In this document: piece by piece, positions 45,241 to 55,900 of the stretch | How positions within the stretch are numbered: the stretch's first letter is position 1 | Layout of the letters: every line of letters begins with the position of its first letter | Assembly (NCBI GenBank): GCA_947311845.1 | Contig: CAMZMU010000040.1 | Span: forward strand, 58,924,474 to 58,988,473 | Direction: 5' to 3' | From: Poa pratensis | Lineage: Eukaryota; Streptophyta; Magnoliopsida; Poales; Poaceae | Length of the DNA stretch: 64,000 nucleotides | Notes under the pieces: generated by a model | What the model was told of the DNA's origin: nothing | What the model saw: only the letters and a program-made list of their open reading frames with translations | Databases searched by the model: none | Position numbers and translations under genes: made by a program

Positions 45241-45260
45241 CTCTGGGGTTGACTTGACTA
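45138..45260 (+). promoter_or_regulatory. PR-1 upstream element: 21-bp direct repeat, G-box, paired W-box cores
   Basis: The repeat tgcgtacgttacatt(a/c)acg followed by tg occurs at 45138-45158 and 45195-45215 with one mismatch. The second copy creates a CACGTG G-box at 45210-45215. Two overlapping TTGACT W-box cores lie at 45249-45259. W-boxes bind WRKY factors and G-boxes bind bZIP/bHLH factors. Both are common in pathogen-responsive promoters. Their use here is inference from position, 170 to 290 bases before the TATA box. Confidence 0.5.
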
Positions 45261-45429
45261 GCTACCATTGTTAATTTGTAAATGAAATTCAAATGACAGC
45301 ATCGATCGAGCTAGTTACTATGTATATCTAGTCCGTGGAATTCTTTGTCCTTGGAGAAAATTCCGGCACGGATTCGGCATGGTGCTAGATTTTCCAAGCA
45401 GATTGCAGGAATTTCTGTTACGAAATCCA

Positions 45430-45437
45430 CTATAAAA
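45430..45437 (+). promoter_or_regulatory. PR-1 TATA box
   Basis: CTATAAAAA at about 45430-45438 lies 100 bases upstream of the preferred start codon. Transcription probably starts about 30 bases further on, near 45465. Confidence 0.75.
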
Positions 45438-45537
45438 ACCCCAGTGCACCCACAAGCTGTACGTACAACTGCAAGCTAGAGCCCATACATACGCAGCTAG
45501 CTAGTACATGCACAAAGGAATCATATACACCCAAGCA

Positions 45538-46029
45538 ATGGAGGCGCCCAAGCTAGCCATTTTGCTGGCCCTAGCCATGGCAGCCGCCATGATGAACCCT
45601 TCCCAGGCGCAAAACTCGGCTCAAGACTACCTCTCACCCCACAACGCTGCCCGCGCCGCCGTTGGCGTGGGCACGGTGGGCTGGAGCACAACGCTGCAGG
45701 CGTACGCCCAGAACTATGCCAACCAGAGGAGCGGCGACTGCAAGCTCCAGCACTCCGGCGGACCCTACGGGGAGAACATCTTCTGGGGAAGTGGCTCGAG
45801 CTGGAAGGCAGCCGACGCGGTGAACCTATGGGTAAGCGAGAAGCAGGACTACGACTACGGGTCCAACAGCTGCGCGGCGGGGAAGCAATGCGGGCACTAC
45901 ACGCAGGTGGTGTGGCGCGCGTCGACGAGCATCGGCTGCGCTCGCGTGGTCTGCAACAACAACCTCGGCGTCTTCATCATCTGCAACTACGCGCCAGCCG
46001 GCAATGTTGTTGGACAGAAACCATACTAA
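45538..46029 (+). CDS. PR1: Pathogenesis-related protein 1 (PR-1, CAP superfamily), intronless
   Basis: Secreted small defence protein of the CAP (CRISP, antigen 5, PR-1) superfamily. It accumulates in the apoplast and binds sterols. I chose the ATG at 45538 ([11 protein letters not shown]), because it gives 163 residues, the usual PR-1 size, with a signal peptide of about 24 residues ending SQA. An in-frame ATG at 45508 would add ten residues in front of the signal peptide. The mature part starts [16 protein letters not shown] and has the CAP residues His (SPHN), Glu (GENIFW) and His (CGHYTQVVW). It also has the second CAP signature near ICNYAPAGN and six cysteines for three disulfides. The C-terminus [11 protein letters not shown] after CNYA fits the CAPE peptide pattern. 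The sequence is intact, with no frameshift or stop. A Stowaway-like MITE starts 12 bases after the stop codon. Confidence 0.97.
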   Translation: MEAPKLAILLALAMAAAMMNPSQAQNSAQDYLSPHNAARAAVGVGTVGWSTTLQAYAQNYANQRSGDCKLQHSGGPYGENIFWGSGSSWKAADAVNLWVSEKQDYDYGSNSCAAGKQCGHYTQVVWRASTSIGCARVVCNNNLGVFIICNYAPAGNVVGQKPY

Positions 46030-46041
46030 CTGCGTCAAGTA

Positions 46042-46141
46042 GTCCCTCGTTCCTCACGTACATGCATTCGTATAGGGGCTCCCCATGCAAGGAATCACGC
46101 AGGTTATATATCTGACTGGCTAGCTAGAAGGAACGAGGGAG
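46042..46141. mobile_element. Stowaway-like MITE in the PR-1 3' UTR, 100 bp
   Basis: TA-flanked block (46040-46041 and 46142-46143) with termini gtccctcgttcctc and its inverse aaggaacgagggag. It begins 12 bases after the PR-1 stop codon. The presumed PR-1 poly(A) signals start immediately behind it. Confidence 0.75.
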
Positions 46142-46142
46142 T

Positions 46143-46215
46143 AATAAATATAAATAAAATGAAAGCCGGAGTAAGCTATATATGTATTCCACCTTGGAAT
46201 GTAATAAATAAAATC
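46143..46215 (+). terminator. Clustered poly(A) signals downstream of PR-1
   Basis: AATAAA hexamers occur at about 46143, 46153 and 46203, each in an AT-rich setting. Any transcript using them would contain the MITE in its 3' UTR. Confidence 0.55.
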
Positions 46216-47385
46216 TTGAAGTTTTTATATGTGCGTAAGTGACGGAGACGCAACGATGATCCACCGGGGACGGAGCAGTTATAGATACTAGGGCTCAACT
46301 CAAGAGATTCATCTAGGTTGGAAATTTGGATACGACATGTACGTGCCAGTTGTGTATATACCAGGAGAGCCTAGCTACTCGCAAATTTCCACGAGTTAAA
46401 CCAGGTCAAAATATCAAACATACATCAATGCCAATGTTTCATTTAGTTGCCAAAAAGTGAAATGTCATTGATTAGGTTTTGCTACTTCTAAAGGAAACGA
46501 AATATTAGTTCCCATCTTGCTCAAAAATTTTGTACACGCATCAACCTACCTTGTATACAAAAAAAATTACCGCTGATGGACTTCATTATTAGAGATCATT
46601 GAACAATGTTCCGAAGCACGTCCCCTTTCATCTCCTTCGTCCAAGACCGTCGTAGTCTCCCCTACCACCATAGCGTGCTGCTGCCCACACCATTCCTGGC
46701 CTCCAGCACCACCCCCTCTCCACCGGATCGCAGTAGGCAACGACCAATTTGGTTCTCTGCCTATGTTTAGGTCATCGATCGTGCGGTGGTGCCCGATTCG
46801 TCATGTCTGTTATCGGCTTTGAATCAGATCGAAGATCGATCGATCATTGTCGATGTAGCTAAAGTGCTTAGAGACCATGTCGTCGCTCGCTCGCTGCCCC
46901 CGCTTACAAGCTGCTGAACTTGGACGGTTTGTACATGTAGCCAAGAAGTAACAGATGCGGTGGCCGCCATTGATCATTGATCGTTGATCAATACACTAGT
47001 TGTGCTAACTAGTCTGATCTAGCTCTATTTTTCAGTATATGCATACTTTGTCGGTCACAAACAAAGAGATAATATATAATACAAATATAGATATTTTTCA
47101 CGCCTATTGCTTCACTCTCGGATCTGTCCTAGTATTGAAAATTCAGATATGATGTTGGTGGCTATTCGACTTACTAAGTGTTACTAGCATTCTTCTGGAG
47201 CGTTTTGTTTGCTAATTAATTATTTTAATATTTGAAATCATTCATATTCGTGGAATATTATTTCTAAGAATGTGTTGATATGTGAATTTGTTTTCGACCT
47301 AAAATCTTACATATTATTCCCCTGACTGTTGGTTTTGTGGATTGTTGTAGGGACCATGGATTCGAAGGTGAGACACAACCATGCG
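46216..47385. other. Intergenic, no gene recognised
   Basis: No open frame of note and no repeat ends. A short GC-richer part at 46610-46760 does not code for anything I recognise. Confidence 0.4.
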
Positions 47386-47389
47386 GAGG

Positions 47390-48070
47390 TGGACAAGTAT
47401 GTCATCGAGTGCGGCAAGGGGATGGACAAAAAAAGATAGGGTGGGAGCATAAAAAGATGGACTAGAAGGTGAAACAGGAACGCACAACTGTCAACTGGTC
47501 GATAAACCAAGAGCGTGAGAACATGGGTTGTAAGTTGAAAGAGAACCAAGAGGATATAGACAAGAAGGTGCAACGGGAGCGTAATGAGATGGACAAGAAG
47601 TTCAAGTAAGAATATGCAGCCAGGTGTGAGACATTGAAACAAGAGCGCGGAAACATGGACCGAAAACTTGAAGCGGATCCAGGAGGAGAAGGATCAAAAG
47701 TTGCAGTAGAAGCGTGTGATCACATAGATCGCATTGTACAGATGGTCCATCTTGGCACGCTCGAGCTGTACAATGCGGTCCATGTCATCACGCTCCTGAT
47801 GTACCCGTGGACCTGCTTCAACTTTTTGTCCATGTTCTCATGCTACTACTTCAACGTCCGATCCATGGTTACACGTTCTTACTTCACCTTTTGGTCCATC
47901 TCGTCAAGCTCCAGTTCCACTTCCTTGTCTACCCCCTCATGGGTCTGTTTCAACTTACTGCCCATTTTCTCACGCCTCTGTTTCATCACAGATGCACGTT
48001 GTTGTTTCATCTTCTGATCCATCTCATCACCCGCCCATTGGAGCATCTTATTAATCTCCTACCGTGTTTG
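47390..48070. repeat. Inverted repeat of a coiled-coil coding fragment
   Basis: The left arm (47390-47735) on the plus strand reads charged, heptad-like protein such as QERENMGCKLKENQED, KKVQRERNEMDKKFK and, after a stop, LKQERGNMDRKLE. The right arm (about 47750-48070) is similar sequence inverted. The arms face each other around ggtccatcttggcacgct, with atcgcattgtacag at the left and ctgtacaatgcggt at the right. The coding resembles long charged helices of plant regulatory or NAM-associated proteins, but I cannot name the source gene. Both arms contain stops. Confidence 0.6.
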
Positions 48071-48074
48071 ATGC

Positions 48075-49375
48075 ACATACTTTTACGCCTCCGCACGATT
48101 GTGCAGCACATTCAAATCCATGTTCCCCACAATAACCCATATACCATTAGTGCTAGTTATGAGATCTAGATTATCAAAGTATGTCCGCTTACCGCAATAT
48201 AAATGAAATTTTAAATATATACTAATTTTTGGCTCTATGACTATGGAGATAAGATGTCTCGATAATTTCTTTACAACTGAACTTGGCTTGAACAATTGTC
48301 TTGGAAAAGTTATGAATCGATCCCTCTGTTTCCCTTAATGTATACACAAATAAGTTGAAACATATAATCTGACATGTCCTAATTTAATTCTTTTTAATGG
48401 TTGTGGTTTTTAGGGTTCAACTTCGACAGGTTTAAAGCGAAAGTAATTTAGCGATGTGAGACGAGGTAAAGACTAACCGCTGCGCAATCAGAATTACCAA
48501 CTGGTATAGTCTATAATGGAAGGAACGAAGTTGAAGATTTACCGGAAGAAAAACAAAACGAGACAGTTCTAGTTGTAATTAGAGCTACCTATCTACCTTC
48601 GGATAATTAAATTTACCTTTCTTATTGAGCGTGCGGCTGGCCTTGCGCACGTGAAGCTTTGGATCACCGCCGTCTTCCATCGCACCTTATGGTCTTGGAT
48701 CGATTGGAATCGCCTGATCGAAGTTGCCCTAGACGGCGGCGGTCAGACGTCGAACGCGGAAGCGGAGAAGCCGACGATTTGTGCGACTGCGTGCGTGATG
48801 CTGCTGATCTCCCAAGTCCTTGTTAGTGGGCTTCCTGTTGTTGAAAGTTGTTCTGCTAAACTGCTCTGGATGGGCTTGTGGGCCTCACGTTTCTTTACAC
48901 AAGGACTGGACAACGGGGGCCCTTCCTGAAAACAATAAAAAAGACAACGACATAAAAAAAGGACAACGTGGGCGATAAAAAGAGATGCTGGGTTAGCCAT
49001 ATGCTACATCCAAGTGCAACCATCGATACAAACGACGTGCATTGAACGTGAAGTGCCGAGCTACCACTACAATTCAGAGCCCCATTCACGCCCCCGCGAC
49101 AAACATCGCTAGCTAGCAAACCATGCAAAAATCAAAACTACACCCAACCGACCTAGTTACCCGGGTGGCCGTGACTCTGCCAAGCTACCCTTACTGTTCC
49201 ACTAAAAATAAAGGAATGACCTACCATTATTGTTCCACTATGTGGCTACTATTATTTCCTGTTTGGAGCCCAATAATCACATGCGTACTTGCGACCACGG
49301 AGCAGAAGCAATCAAGCAAAGACGCTCGATCATTCGGCACCTCTGTTGAAAGGCTAGTGCGCTAAGGATCAAAGT
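48075..49375. other. Intergenic with a possible minus-strand exon at about 48604-48678
   Basis: On the minus strand a short open stretch reads MEDGGDPKLHVRKASRTLNK from about 48678. It lies in a GC-rich patch (48640-48800) like the first exon of a grass gene. No continuation is recognised. The remaining sequence holds no gene that I can support. Confidence 0.25.
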
Positions 49376-49379
49376 CGTG

Positions 49380-50540
49380 ACACTGACACTCATGGATCAT
49401 CATTGCATTGCACATACCACACCAAACTGCTCACAACCGTCTGTTATCCCTGCGATCAATGGCCATAGCCATAATAAGCTTCTGCATCCAGGAGGACGGC
49501 ACTATGTAATCTTTCATTTGTGCAGAACGCACGTGGAGATGGAGCAATGCCCATTGCAGGGCCACACCGGGGTAGATGCAGTGCGTACTTGCTACTGTAG
49601 TATATTTGTGCAATGCATGGCTCCTATGGATTTTGCACCGAGATTGAACTGCTATCTATAAAATTTGTAGAAAATTGACAAGAAATCGAGCTCGAAAATG
49701 GACAACAAAATACTGAATCTTGTAATAAAAAATTCCAACAATAAGCTAGGTACAATGTACTCAAGAGACCAGCTGACTCGCTGGAATGTTTCGGTGGCTC
49801 TACGCAAGAAACCCTCCTTCCCCTGGTCATAGGACGCCCCCTGGTCATAGAGGAACACTACTGCTAGACGCACGGCGGTGAACTGGTAGAGACTGCAGCA
49901 GTAGCTTCGTAAGTGGTCCCACACCCGTTGCTGCAGGAACCCGCAGCCGTCGACGCCGTTAAGGTTGTACGAGGCGCCAGATCACCCATTGGTGAGTAGC
50001 TTCCATTTGTAGGTGCTGTCGTCGAAGGGGTAGAACACCCCTTGGCAGAGGTCCCTGATCTCTGTCGGGGAAGACAGTCTCTGCCGGAGCAATGCCCACT
50101 CAATCCAGCCATGCATTCCAACAAAGTAGTCGGAGATGCTGCCATGCTCCTGGTTCAAGCAATCGTTTATATCACCAGTCCATCGGCACAACTAGGTAAG
50201 CATCAAGGAATCTGCGGAAATTTTTTAGGTCTGAAACTCCAGCATTCTTCAATACAGCGATACTCTACCATCCCGATGTCTCCAATTCCCATGTGTGATT
50301 ACATCTCTCTGGTTCCTCTCTCCCATGATCATGCAGATCATGAGTTGCCGCCTATATGTTATGCTATCCAATTTGTTAAAGATGGAGTGCTATTTATAAG
50401 GGCAAATCATTATTCACACACCCTTTTTGAAAAAAAAAAGTATTATTCACAGTTTCACACATATAGGTGGGATCCATCGAGTGATGATGTCAGTATGTGT
50501 TCACATGATGAATACCCATGACGGTTGGCGAGCCATGTAT
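49380..50540 (-). pseudogene. Family A copy 4
   Basis: Minus-strand TATA box (tataaata, 50391-50398 on the complement) and the shared leader are followed by a frame broken by stops. It reads SDYFVGMHGWIEWALLRQ, TEIRDLCQGVFYPFDD and YKWKLLTNG, then after a TGA GASYNLNGVDG, RVWDHLRSYC and FTAVRLAVVFLY. This copy keeps the most complete version of the family's coding part. At least one internal stop and a frame change in the leader make it a likely pseudogene, or an intron is being missed. Confidence 0.5.
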
Positions 50541-50619
50541 AATCAGTAAAATAAATTGACATCACATTGTATTAGCACTACCCATTACTTTTTGTTAATT
50601 AGTGGGGTTAATATTTGAG

Positions 50620-51660
50620 ACAAGGTACGCCACATGACCCATGCTTAACTGGCTTTCTTGACAGGTATGGGCCCATGAGGCCATGAGTCCTAGCATCAGC
50701 AAGAGCTGCTAGCAGCAGCGGTCGATCATGGGAGAGCCCATTGCATGGCCACACGCCCACACCGGGATAGATGCAGTGCGTGTTTGCTATATTTGTGCAA
50801 TGGCTCCTATGTATTTTGCACAAAATTGATAAGAAACTCGAAAATGGACAGATGAATCTCGTAATCGAAAATAACAACAATCTGCTAGTTACAATGTCCT
50901 CAAGACAGCTGTTTCGCAGGAATGTTTTAGTGGATCCATACAAGAAACCCTCTTTCCCATGGCCATGGACGTCCACAGGAACGAATCCATGGAGGAACAC
51001 GACTGCTAGACGGTGGTGAACTTAAGGCGAACAGTGCTTGTAGAGGCCAGAGCAGTAGCTTCGCAAGTGGTCCCACACCCGTTGCTGCAAGATCTACAGG
51101 ACTACAGCCATCGACTCGACGCCGTTAAGATTGTACGAGGCGTCATACTGATGGTCGGTGAGCAGCTTTCCATGTGTAGGCGCTGCCACCGACGGGGGAT
51201 TTTCTACCCACTCCATCCTTGATCTCTGTCGGGAACGACGGTACCTGGTGGAGCAATGCCCACTCCATCCGACCATGCGTTCCCACGATCTGCTCGGACA
51301 TGATCGCAAGCTTCTGCTTCAGGCAAATTTTTATATGGCCAGTCCATACACAACATGGTAAGCATCACGGAATCGTCGGAAAACCTTCAGATGTGAAACT
51401 CCAGCATTGTAGGCTTGGGCGATTCTCTACCATCCTGATGTCTCCTATTCTCATGCGTGCTAACACATCTCTCTGGTTCTTCTCCCATGATCATGTGGAT
51501 CATGTAGTTGCCGCCTATTTGATCTGCTATCCAACTTTATTGAAGATGGAGTGCTATTTATAAGGGGAATTCACACACCATTTTCGAAAAAAGTATCATT
51601 CACACACAAGGGTGACACGTGCATAATGTCTAAAACATCTTATAATAAAAAACGGAGGGA
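50620..51660 (-). pseudogene. Family A copy 5, with a half Stowaway at its upstream side
   Basis: The TATA box is at 51555-51562 (complement), followed by the shared leader. Frames 51094-51309 and 50608-51000 contain the same protein phrases in broken order (ASYNLNGVES; VFLHGFVPVDVHGHGKEGF). The conserved upstream block seen in the other copies is disrupted. A lone Stowaway end (acggagggag, about 51650-51660) sits there instead. Confidence 0.45.
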
Positions 51661-52545
51661 GTATGTATTTCGCACGGAGATTGAACTGCTATCCGTAAAA
51701 TTGTGCCAAGTTGATAAGAAATGAAGCACGAAAATTGATAAGAAAGCACTTAATTTCGTAATCCGAAATACTAACAATCTGATAGTTACAATGTCCTCAA
51801 GAGACCAGCAGACTCGCTGGAATGTTTCAGTGGCTCTATGCAAGAAACCCCCCTCCCATGGCCATGGACGTCGCCAGCCGTAGCTTCGCAAGCGGTCCCA
51901 CACCCGTTGCTTCAGGGACCTACACCTGTCGACGCCGGTAAGGATGTATGAGGCGCCAGACCGCCCGGCGGTGAGCAGTTTCCATTTGTAGGCGCTGCCA
52001 CCGAAGGGGTAGAACAACATCTATTCCCAGAGGGCCCTGATCTCTGTCGGGAGAGACGGTCCCTGCCGGATCAATGTCCTCTCCATATGACCATGCGCTC
52101 CAATAAAGTAGAGAGAGATGCTGCGACACTTCTGGTCCAGTCAACCTTTTATACGGCAAGTCCATTAGCACAACGATGTAAGCATCACGGAATCTGCGGA
52201 AAAAATATAGGTCTGAAACTGCAATGTTGTTGCCTACAGCGATTTTCTACCATCCCGATGTCTCTGATTCTCATGTGTGCTTACATCTCTCCGGTTCTTC
52301 TCCCATGATCAAGTAGATCATGTACGTAGTTGCCGCCTATCTGATATGCTATCCAATTTGTTCAAGATGGAGTGCTATTTATAAGGGGAAATCATTATTC
52401 ACACACGCTTTTCGCAAAAACTAGTATTCACACACCAGGTTGACCGTGTTCGAGCCATTGAGTGATCATTATGTATGTCAGTATGTGTTCACAGGATGAA
52501 TGCCCACGGCAGTAGGCGGGGCAAGTGTAATCAGTGAAATTAAAT
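51661..52545 (-). pseudogene. Family A copy 6
   Basis: The upstream block (inverse of catactgacatacataatga at about 52464-52485), the TATA box at 52376-52383 and the full leader are present. A frame reads LMDLPYKRLTGPEVSQHLSLLY near 52150 and, in another frame, GGSAYKWKLLTAG, SGASYILTGVDRC and RVWDRLRSYG near 51900-52010. Frameshifts separate the parts. With copies 4 and 5 it forms a left-pointing series of about 1-kb units. Confidence 0.5.
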
Positions 52546-52582
52546 TGACATTGATAGTACTAGTACTCCTACTAGTACCCAG

Positions 52583-52960
52583 GGAAAAAATTCTCGTCGA
52601 AATTTCGACCGAAATTCGCGAAATCAACGGTTTTCGGTAAGGGGCGAGAAACTATAATCTCGATCGATTTTTTCGTTTGAATTTGAGTAAACCAGGGAGA
52701 TTACACTACAAGGAGAAATAGAGTGTATTGCAGACAAGAACTTGGCTTTAGTGTACTGGTTTAGGGCTTGGCAGCTGTTTGGGAGTTGCTGAGTTCGATT
52801 CCACTTGCTGTAGTTTTATTTTTCGAAATTAATTTGAACGTCAGACTTTAAACCTTTGCGAAATTTTTGAATTTTTTCTTCGAAATTTCGTTGTTTTCTC
52901 GAAATTCGCGAATCTCTGGGAGGGGCGAAAAATATTACAAAAACGAAATGTTAAACACTG
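52583..52960 (+). mobile_element. tRNA-like SINE or short-terminal-repeat retroposon, 378 bp
   Basis: Perfect ctagtacccag repeats flank the insert (52572-52582, 52961-52971). Inside lie a tRNA-like A-box (tggctttagtgtactgg, 52743-52759) and a B-box (gagttcgattcc, 52791-52802) with about 31 bases between them. Both ends contain a similar module in direct orientation: cgaaatttcg, then gaaattcgcga, then ggggcga (at about 52598-52647 and 52888-52928). Pol III boxes point to a SINE. The direct end modules are unusual for one. Confidence 0.55.
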
Positions 52961-52979
52961 CTAGTACCCAGTACATTAT

Positions 52980-55900
52980 CTAAAGATGTAATTGCTGAGA
53001 CCCCAAGGAGGCTCCTCAGGGCTCAGCGATTTTCGGCCGTTGGATCGAGCAGTTACCGCGCGATCTGGGCCGTCCGATCCCTGCCTTACTTTTTTTACTG
53101 CCCGCATGTTTCGCTGACGGTGGGTCCAAGACAGCGCCGGTCCCGCTCCGCAGGGGCACACCGCGTCGCGCCCTCGGTGCAGCTTCGGAACGTGCGGGCG
53201 CCCACGCCGGGGTAGTATCGATTTTTCCTCCTCGAAAGTGGACCGAGCGTGTCGCCGTCCACCTCGCTGTCGACCTCTCCATGGTCGCCGGGTACGCCTT
53301 CTGCAGTCATGGCCGCCCTACTCCTGGTCTCGATTGGGGGAGAGCAGGTCGCACGCCTCACTTTCCTGCTCCGCCTCTCTCTCGCCCCCTCGGTCTCGCC
53401 TCCTGCTCTCCTCTCACCTGTTGTTTCGTGCTCGAGATCCAGCTTCAGATCCACCGCCGTGTCGCCGATCTCCGGCCGAATCTGGCGCTATGCCTCGGCT
53501 CACTTTTCTGCTCACCCCGATGGAGAGAGGAGCTCGCCCCAGCTCACTTTTCTGCTTCTCCTCTCTTTCTCTTGGTTCGATCTAGGTTTCCCTCCTCCGC
53601 TCCCTCCTGCTACCGACGGTTTTATGCCCGTAGCTCAAGATCCACCGGCACATCGCCGGCGCCTCCGGCAGGATCTGGCGCTATGCAGGTCTTCGGTGGT
53701 GGTTTTGGTTAAGGCGAGGCCCTGATTGACCAGTGTGGGGTTTCATTTCTTTGGTTTTTGCTTTCTTCCGTCTGTGGGATTCGATTCGTTGCCTTTGTCT
53801 TCTTTTTCTCTCTTTCCTTTTTGGCAGCAGGTTAACAAACTCTCCTTTTGTTTGTTTCTTCACCTTTGTTTCTATCTCGGATTTGGGCTTCTTCTGGCTT
53901 TTTCAGATTCTTTTGGTGTTCGCTTTTGGAATCTCCTGTTCTTTGGCTTTTCTTAGCCGATTGCGTTCTGTTTTTTTGTCAGATTGGTCAATCTTTGATC
54001 TGTTCTTCATTGTTTTTGTCTGATTCCGTTTTAACCGTCCTTGATTTCATGCTGCTCTTTGTTTAGTCAGATTTGTCCTCATTAGATTTCTTTTTTTTGT
54101 ATTTGATCTTCTCTCTTTGGTTTTGATTTCTTCTCCCTGCTGAGAGACCACAAATTTACAGACGAAGTGGGGTTGGTGGAGCGGAGCCGTGAAGGCCGAC
54201 GTGCCTGGAGAAGATGGTCCTGGGCCTGGGTGGAGCAGACCGCCGCCGTCTTTCCCTCTGCCTCCTCTCACGGTGCAGCGACGACGGCCGCCCAGGCTCC
54301 TTCTGCCGGCGAGGATGAACAGCGTGATATGGAGGTCAAAGAGGACAGAGATGGAGGCTGGTTGGAGCTCCCAGCCGTCGCCGCTTGAAGGTTTTCATTG
54401 CGGCCTCGCGGGAGAAGCCAAACGCCACTGCAGCTGACCTTGCACCTCTGCTCCATTTGACCTCGCCGCATCTGGCTCTCTCGCAGGTGCCCTGACTCCC
54501 CTCTTCCTCTCTCGCTAGAATATATGCTCTTTCTGTGTGCAGATTTTTTTTTCCTATGCCTACAAGTTGTTCAATGAAAATTCACTCAGGCTGCCGGGCA
54601 AGATTAGTGGATGTAATGTTTATGCTCTGCTGTGTACCCATTTCGTTTAATTTAGTTCAAGTCAATAATGATAGGTCGTGTTATATGATCCGGTGGAATC
54701 ATAGTTTATGTTCCCCTTTTCTTATCATTGCAGGGTACCTACAAGCAAGCTTGTGCAATGTACAGATTGGTCACGTTCTCCAGACTCTTCAAATGTTATG
54801 CCCTTGAATGAAAACAGGTGTGAGTGGCTCGAAGGCCATTATGATGTTTCTGTACTTGGTATTTTATTCTTAGATGTCAACCAAAAAACTCAGTTCAGTT
54901 TGTTCTATTGCTGTAGGTGAAGTCTAGAATAGCTCTTTGCTATTTTGCTTTACATGAGTATCATGAAGCAAATGTAAGATTTTTTTTTCTCTTAATGAAG
55001 ATCACAGCTAATGCTTGGGACACACCATGGAGGGCGCACACTGTTGCAATGCTCCATGACTACTAACAGAGTTCATAGCCAATAAGGTAATTCATGTCTC
55101 CGGCAATGAATCTATTTAGATTTTTGCACTTGCAGACCTGCAGTATTTAGGACTGAACATTATGACTGCAATTCATAATTTAGTAGTTGTAGCTGAATGT
55201 TCTAAAAATTCAGTATTCCCATTTATGAGTTAACACAGTTCAGCATTGGAGGTGGAATGTTGGAACCAAATCTTGCTTTGCTAAAAGTTAAAGGTTGGAA
55301 AGTGCCAATTTTATTTCCTTCGAGTTGACCTGGTTTAAAACTAGCTGCAATAGAGAGTGGCCTAAATCTTCATTATGGAAGTGAAACTGTTATTTTTTCT
55401 TTCCTGTTTGATCTAGACATCTTCCCTTAATTATGCAGGTAGCTTGCTACTAATTTCCATTTTCTTCTCATTAATCATTCAAACTAACCCGGGGATTTAA
55501 GTTTATTATGCAAATTAGCTGCTGTTAGTTGAGCATTACATGTTTATGTGTACCACCTGAGTGATGACTGGTTTACATCAAACCCCATAGAAACCAAGAT
55601 CCAGGTTATGTCATGTAATATTAGATGTTTTGTGTATGATTGCTTTCCCATATTATTATTCTTCTATTGATATTTCAAATATCTTTTTGCTAGGTTTTCC
55701 ATGGGAGTGTTGATTATGCCCTTTCTGGCCACCTCCCTGACAAGAATTATGCTGTCACGAGTCCATCTAATTCTGATTATTGCGTCACCCGCTGGATATG
55801 AACTTGCTGGTATTTGATGATTTGCTCCTTCGCAGGTTTGTTGCCTTCGAGTATAGCTAAAGCTAATACACATACTTTATTAGTTGCTGCATATACGCTG

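Noticed and set aside
52743..52802. A tRNA gene
   Set aside because: A- and B-boxes are present, but no cloverleaf with anticodon and acceptor stem can be drawn. The context is a retroposon.
53249..53725. 158-codon plus-strand frame as a new gene
   Set aside because: Low-complexity Ser/Pro/Leu content. The region contains internal near-repeats and the overlapping frames are equally long.
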